Below, one piece after another: positions 59,223-64,000 of a DNA stretch of 64,000 bases (the first letter of the stretch is position 1; each line of letters begins with the position of its first letter). The stretch spans positions 930,001 through 994,000 of the forward strand of contig JAHLTZ010000002.1 in the NCBI GenBank assembly GCA_025786725.1. The letters are read 5' to 3'. This stretch comes from Syncephalis fuscata (taxonomy: Eukaryota > Zoopagomycota > Zoopagomycetes > Zoopagales > Piptocephalidaceae). A program made the translations under genes and the position numbers. The notes beneath the pieces are model-generated. The model saw nothing but the letters and a program-made list of their open reading frames with translations, searched no databases and had not been told where the DNA came from.

Positions 59223-60888
59223 ATGAAGCTTTCTATTGCCGTCGTCTGCAGCCTCGCCGTGGCCTTTGTAGCCAGTACAACTATGGTGGATGCTAAGCCA
59301 AACCAAGTTCGTCGTGGTATGTTGTAGTTGTAATAGATTTGATATGTTTACTAACACTATGTTCAACCAACGATGGTATTAGCCGGTAAGTTGCGATTAT
59401 CGACTCATTGTTCCAGCACTTACCGTATGTCATCCAAATAATGGACATGGCAAATATAAGGTAAGTGTTGATTGCACATAGCTATTGGCATAATAACTGA
59501 TCGTTGTTTTTAATGTAAAATAATATAAAATATATTGCTGATACTGATATTCTGTATCTATACTAATAGAAAGTAAGTCATTGTTATTAACTGACATGCG
59601 CTAAATATATACCATGCATTTGCATGTTCAATAACTTGTATTAATAGCTCGTAAGTGGCATTGTATATTGATTGGCTATGCACTAAATATATATACGCGC
59701 ACTTTATGGGTTTATAACTTATATTAATAGCTCGTAAGTGGCATTGTATATTAATTGACTATGCACTAAATACATACCATGCATTTTGTGTGTTTGATGA
59801 CTTGTATTAATAGTTCGTGAGTTATTATATATTGATTGACTATGCACTAAATACATATCACGCACTTTGTGTGTTTATAACTTGTATTAACAGCTAGTAA
59901 GTGCATTTTATATTAATTGACTATGCACTAAATATATACCATGCACTTTTGTGTGTTTGATGACTTGTATTAATAGCTCGTAAGTGGCATTGTATATTGA
60001 TTGACTATGCACTAAATACATATCACGCACTTTGTGTGTTTGATAACTTATATTAATAGCTGGTAAGTGGCACTATATATTGATTGACTATGCACTAAAT
60101 ATATATCACGCATTTTGTTTGTTTGATGACTTGTATTAATAGGTCGTGAGTAGTATTATATATTGATTGACTATGCACTAAATACATATCACGCACTTTG
60201 TGTGTTTGATGACTTGTATTAATAGCTGGTAAGTGACATTGTATATTGATTGACTATGCACTAAATATATATCACGCACTTTGTGTGTTTATAACTTGTA
60301 TTAACAGCTAGTAAGTGGCATTTTATATTGATTGACTATGCACTAAATACATATCACGCACTTTGTGTGTTTATAACTTGTATTAATAGCTCGTAAGTGG
60401 CACTATATGTTGATTGACTATGCACTAAATATATATCACACACTTTGTGTGTTTGATGACTTGCATTAATAGCTGGTAAGTGACATTGTATATTGATTGA
60501 CTATGCACTAAATACATATCACGCACTTTGTGTGTTTATAACTTGTATTAACAGCTAGTAAGTAGTATTATATAATGCTAACTTATATGTTAACACATAA
60601 TATTTTATATATTTATGCATGATTATAGACTAACCGGTGCATTCAAGACATTAGCATTGATAGTATAATTAAACTGCAAGTTACATATATTTTAGGTATA
60701 TATTTGGCAAGAATCAAGATCATTTGACAACTACGCCATTCGGTCCATTCATCTACCAAGTCCCAGCCAATGCCCCCGTTTATTCAACCTTTAATCAATG
60801 GACACATTATATTATCAACAAGTCTGTATTTGTCTGCACATACTCAGCTATGCAAACTTGTAGTAATAAACATATGGTTCCAGCTTAA
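59223..60888 (+). CDS. Small secreted protein with Kex2-like site and array-type intron
   Basis: Coding exons 59223-59316, 59417-59460 and 60712-60888. A signal peptide (MKLSIAVVCSLAVAFVASTT) is followed by a short pro-segment ending NQVRR, a dibasic site typical for Kex2/furin. Then comes ALTVCHPNNGHGKYK, then NQDHLTTTPFGPFIYQVP and a tail with VFVCTYSAMQTC. The mature product would have three cysteines and about 73 residues. I recognise no family. Intron 1 is 100 nt. Intron 2 is 1.25 kb, far longer than any other in the window, and consists of a tandem array of intron-like units (separate entry). The third-exon acceptor (GGCAAG|AAT) is chosen because the alternative TTTTAG site is out of frame. 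If every three-base micro-exon were kept the protein would gain thirteen residues. A decayed copy of the last exon is at 20250-20445. Confidence 0.6.
59573..60562 (+). repeat. Tandem array of intron-like units (about 78-83 bp, 12 full units)
   Basis: Twelve consecutive units run from the GTAAGT at 59573 to that at 60557. Each begins GTAAGT or GTGAGT, has TTGACTATGCACTAAAT in the middle, and ends TTAATAG or TTAACAG. Starts of the GT motif: 59573, 59651, 59734, 59817, 59897, 59980, 60063, 60146, 60229, 60311, 60393, 60476, 60557. Between the AG of one unit and the GT of the next there are always exactly three bases (AAA, CTC, CTC, TTC, CTA, CTC, CTG, GTC, CTG, CTA, CTC, CTG, CTA). Unit length varies (78-83), but this spacing does not. 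Confidence 0.9.
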
Positions 60889-61382
60889 TTATGCTTCATT
60901 AAGCTCTTATAGCTATGTTTACATTCTATTCGCTTACAAAGACTAGCAAACATTAATTAATTAATATATCGACAATAGATTTATTCAAGTGCGTTATGCT
61001 AGTGAACAATGTAAACTAAAGTAACTGTAATGCTATTATCATTCAAATAACAATTTAGTGTTTGATTATTTACAAATTTACTATAAGTACTAAAATTAAA
61101 ATATCAATATTTATCAATATATCTTAGTTCATGAGAATGTAATTAAATTATTTAAAAATATATTTTCCTTATTTTTGTTTGTGCTATTAAACAAATAATG
61201 TATAAACAGACTAATAGTCAACATATTGCGTAAATAATGTTGTATTAAGTTATCAAATTCACGATATAGCTAGCAATATAGTTTATTAATTTAACAGTTC
61301 AGCTGCCATTTGTGCTATTATTTTTGGTTTTCTTGTAGATGTTTCTGAAATAACTCCAATAAATGTTTAATGCCATCTTTAG
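60889..61382. other. Convergent AT-rich spacer
   Basis: About 490 bp between the secreted gene and the 61383 gene. No gene is seen. Confidence 0.45.
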
Positions 61383-61903
61383 CTATAATTGTTGCTGCTT
61401 TGCAGCAGCTTTAGTGACAATAGGCACAACAAGCGTGCTGACAACAGATCCTGCGGCAAAACCAACAGGGCCAGATAATGCAGTGATACCTGTTGTAACT
61501 CCCATGCCAGCTGCGGCACCTATTGTAGAGCTTGTCGCAGGCGAAGCTAGCTCACCCTTGAACTGAATGGTCTTTTCCTTGATTTTTTTACCAATGCGGC
61601 GAAATGTCTCGTAAGCCTTTCTTTTGAACGATGCCATGTCATTGGCATTTGGGTCATGAAAAGTATTGGCAGTAGGTAGATGTGACTTGCTGCGCAGCTG
61701 ACTAGACTCTTCTTCAGCTTTATGACCAATAGTCTTGAACATTTGATCCAACTCGTTTCCAATCGAGCTAACAGCATTGAATAGCTGGGGAATTGTTTGA
61801 ATTTCAAAACCCTTTGTGAAATAGGAGTTGCTCCTATGATGGCAATTGAAGAATGGATAACGAGCAAAACTGCCAGCAACAAAAGACAATTAAAGGGAAG
61901 CAT
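61383..61903 (-). CDS. Secreted hydrophobic/Gly-rich protein; one frame break
   Basis: Minus strand from ATG 61903. A strong signal peptide (MLPFNCLLLLAVLLVIHSSI) is in one frame; the rest (FTKGFEIQTIPQLFNAVSS, KKIKEKTIQFKGEL, then GAAAGMGVTTGITALSGPVG and VVSTLVVPIVTKAAAK) is in a frame displaced by one missing base near 61820-61850. The two pieces abut with no stop between. The C-terminal half is a long Gly/Ala/Val hydrophobic segment, like the Gly-rich protein at 52945-53969 but without real sequence similarity. No family recognised. It may be a secreted or membrane-inserting peptide (inference). Confidence 0.6.
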
Positions 61904-63045
61904 ATTAGAAGAATGATAGCAGAATAATTATAATTATAATTATCTAATATTTGTTTGTCAAAAATATTGGAAATTATTATATCACAAGCCTAGTGTAAAT
62001 GTTGTAAAAGAAGTTAAATAATAAAGAAAAATTGAATGGTGGAGTCGTCACAGTTAATTCAATAGGCAATAATTAAAGTAGAATATAATAATTGAACCCG
62101 AAGCAATTACAGGCATTAATTTATAGTCTTTCAGTTTCATATTCAATTTTCTATTTAGTTCCAATCCACTAATAACAAATTTCGGTAAAATGAATAGACG
62201 GTTTGAATATACAGCCATAAAATCAAATATTGGCCTATAGCGGCTATTATTTGATTAAAATGAAATAAAAACATGATATTATTCAATAATATATGCTGTA
62301 CACTCTCATAGCTTGCCTTAGAGATGCCTTTTGCTGACCTTACTCGTTTCTTTAAAATCATAAAGCAAATATTAAGGCCTATAATAATCAAACAATCAAC
62401 AGCAATCATGTGCTGTAATTCTCTATTTCATAACTCGACACAAATATTTTATTATTGCAAATAAGCAATCAGTTGCGTTCATATAGCAATTAATTAGCCC
62501 ATTATTATGTAGATAGAATACTGCGTTAAAGTTTTAGCCATGTCTATTGACAAACGAATAATTGTAGGTTTAATTCCAACACATGCCAGGCGTAACATAC
62601 CAACTATTTGCCATGAAATAAACCGGTGACCTAAGCCGTATTGATACAGTCGTTTAATACTAATAGTACACTGCTTCATCTTTATTGTAACACAATCATT
62701 GAATAACCAAAATTGATCTATTATTAGTAGTGTTACAAGCAAAAATGTAGGTGTCATTAGCTATGCTTGTAATTTAGTCAATTATTGGACACGATTGACA
62801 CTATATCGATGCAATTACCATTAGTATGCATTATATAGTCTACGCTGTAAACCATACTATTCTAATAATATTTAACAATAAAATCATTGTGCCATTATGA
62901 ATGTTAATTAAGTGTGTTTATTCATGCATTAATTCGTTAAACTTAAGACAGACACTATTACTACACATCTACTTGTGAACACTATACATTATCACCATTA
63001 ACTAACAAACCACTGTTAATCTGTTTATTAAACACGAGTAAATAA
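61904..63045. other. AT-rich intergenic region before ELP5
   Basis: About 1.1 kb. Short minus-strand open frames (62155-62409, 62494-62757) have no supporting features and are not called. Confidence 0.4.
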
Positions 63046-64000
63046 TTATATTTCCAAATCATCATCTGGATCTTCTTCATCAAAGTCATCATCGGAATCG
63101 GGTGTATAATATATGGAGGTAACTGCTCCTGCTCCAGTAGTAACAGCAGCAGTATGTTCTATGATTAAACTGATTAGTATTTGATTCAAATACAATGATT
63201 ATTAATACGAGTAAACCAATTACCTTGGGCTTTCAAATAAGGAAGTAGCAACTTGTCTTTTGCCTCCCGTTGCTCATCGGTTAACGTAAGATTAAATGGT
63301 AAATGAGCGGCTGGATTTGACTATAGAATACAATAAATAACACCATTATAAATAGCCATCACTGTATTACCTCTTTTTGAGTAGCACTATTACTACTATT
63401 GTCACCATCATTGTTTGCACCAATAATTGACACTGAGGGTGGTTCGTAAGCTGTCACTTGATCTATATCTCCCTGCGGCTCAAAAGTAATATGTGTTGTC
63501 TGTACTTGGTGTTATAGTCAAATTTATAAAACCTATTAAACACTCACCTCAGTAATTACTTTTCCATTAGACTTTCTATGCGTTAGTGTACATAACAGTG
63601 CATCCAATGAATTACTAGACGATGAAAATCGTGGTACATGTTCTACTAGAAAGGCATCTCCTGTAATACCTCGTGCCTCAGTCAATGAATGGTTAGCAAT
63701 GGATAGTCGCGTAGTGGCTTCTCGTTCCAAATTGGCCAGAAATGGAGCCGTCATTAATCTACTTGATGCATTTGGCTGATTCATTTGTAAATAGACATCA
63801 ACTGGCAGATCTACATGCACACCCATCACCAATTGTCCATTCATTTCTATACAATTGTTAATAGACGTCATTAACACCATTCACTTACTTTCTAGCTGCT
63901 GGCTAATTTGTTTTAATGTTAAAATAAAACTGATGATGATGATGTATTCAATAATAATTCGGTTGTATTTTCCAAAACAACCAAAATATCTATATTTTAC
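63046..64000 (-). CDS. ELP5: Elongator complex protein 5 (3' part)
   Basis: Minus-strand gene running off the right edge. Internal exon 63889-63929 (FILTLKQISQQLE) joins exons that read NGQLVMGVHVDLPVDVYLQ, ATTRLSIANHSLTEARG and FLVEHVPRFSSSSNSLDALLC. The last exons read LPFNLTLTDEQREAKDKLLLPY and end with the acidic SDDDFDEEDPDDDLEI. That DEEDPDDDL tail is the hallmark of ELP5, which with ELP4 and ELP6 forms the RecA-like hexamer of Elongator, needed for wobble-uridine modification of tRNA. The stop is at 63046-63048. The N-terminal half is outside the window. Confidence 0.85.

Noticed and set aside
59573..60562. CRISPR-like repeat array
   Set aside because: Units are contiguous repeats of 78-83 bp without unique spacers, lie inside a eukaryotic intron and carry splice motifs.
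6360..61850. Programmed -1 ribosomal frameshifting as explanation for the shared frame breaks
   Set aside because: Most sites lack a slippery heptamer, and one lies at a splice junction. Sequencing undercall is simpler; only the A12 run keeps this option open.
62155..62757. Two minus-strand open frames before ELP5
   Set aside because: Hydrophobic only because of AT-rich DNA; no splice partners or recognisable motifs.

Overview
The window is nuclear DNA from a fungus. It is AT-rich and gene-dense. Most genes are split by introns of about 45-110 nt with GTAAGT-like donors and TTAATAG/ATTAG-like acceptors. The set UDP-glucose dehydrogenase, MEMO1, RAD51C, a carotenoid oxygenase, a GH16 glucanase and the small ATP synthase subunits g and k fits an early-diverging fungus (Zoopagomycota or Mucoromycota grade). 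That placement is inference; no rRNA or other marker is present.

Layout. 1-6.7 kb: 3' part of NC2beta/DR1 (+), PIG-F (+), ribosomal protein eL29 (-), a seven-TM-like membrane protein (+) and SGT1 (-). 8-9.7 kb: secreted histidine phosphatase without introns. 10.5-19.4 kb: MEMO1 (-), an unrecognised 564-aa protein (+), a GT61 glycosyltransferase (+) and a carotenoid cleavage oxygenase (-). 21.3-32.2 kb: UDP-glucose 6-dehydrogenase (+), coatomer alpha (+, 13 exons), acetyl-CoA acetyltransferase (-) and a second histidine phosphatase with introns (+). 32.6-42 kb: a direct repeat of about 2.9 kb, each copy carrying the same small secreted-protein gene, flanking a cytochrome P450. 42.4-53.9 kb: CLASP-like protein (-), ATP synthase g (+), a COX14-like protein (-), VMA12 (-), ATP synthase k (+), an LRR protein (-), RAD51C (+) and a Gly/Ala-rich protein (-). 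55.9-64 kb, a more accessory stretch: GH16 glucanase (+), aldo/keto reductase pseudogene (-), a possible Cys-rich small gene (-), a small secreted protein gene whose intron is an unusual tandem array (+), another secreted protein (-) and the 3' part of ELP5 (-, runs off the end).

Two observations matter most. (1) Intron 2 of the small secreted gene at 59.2-60.9 kb is a tandem array of ~78-83-bp units. Each unit looks like a complete short intron, and neighbours are separated by exactly three bases (AG-NNN-GTRAGT) at 13 successive junctions, all in phase 0. (2) Nine breaks in otherwise conserved or continuous reading frames, in eight genes, all shift in the same direction, as if one base were missing. 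One more exon-2/3 phase mismatch (RAD51C) fits if the consensus donor is used. Several sit at homopolymers. Systematic consensus errors explain this better than many pseudogenes.

Genes do not form operons. Several neighbours are divergent and share short promoter regions (MEMO1 with the 564-aa gene, CLASP with ATP synthase g, VMA12 with ATP synthase k). Housekeeping functions dominate (transcription, GPI anchors, COPI, Elongator, V-ATPase assembly, ATP synthase, recombination). The secreted enzymes and secreted small proteins cluster in the gene-poor parts.
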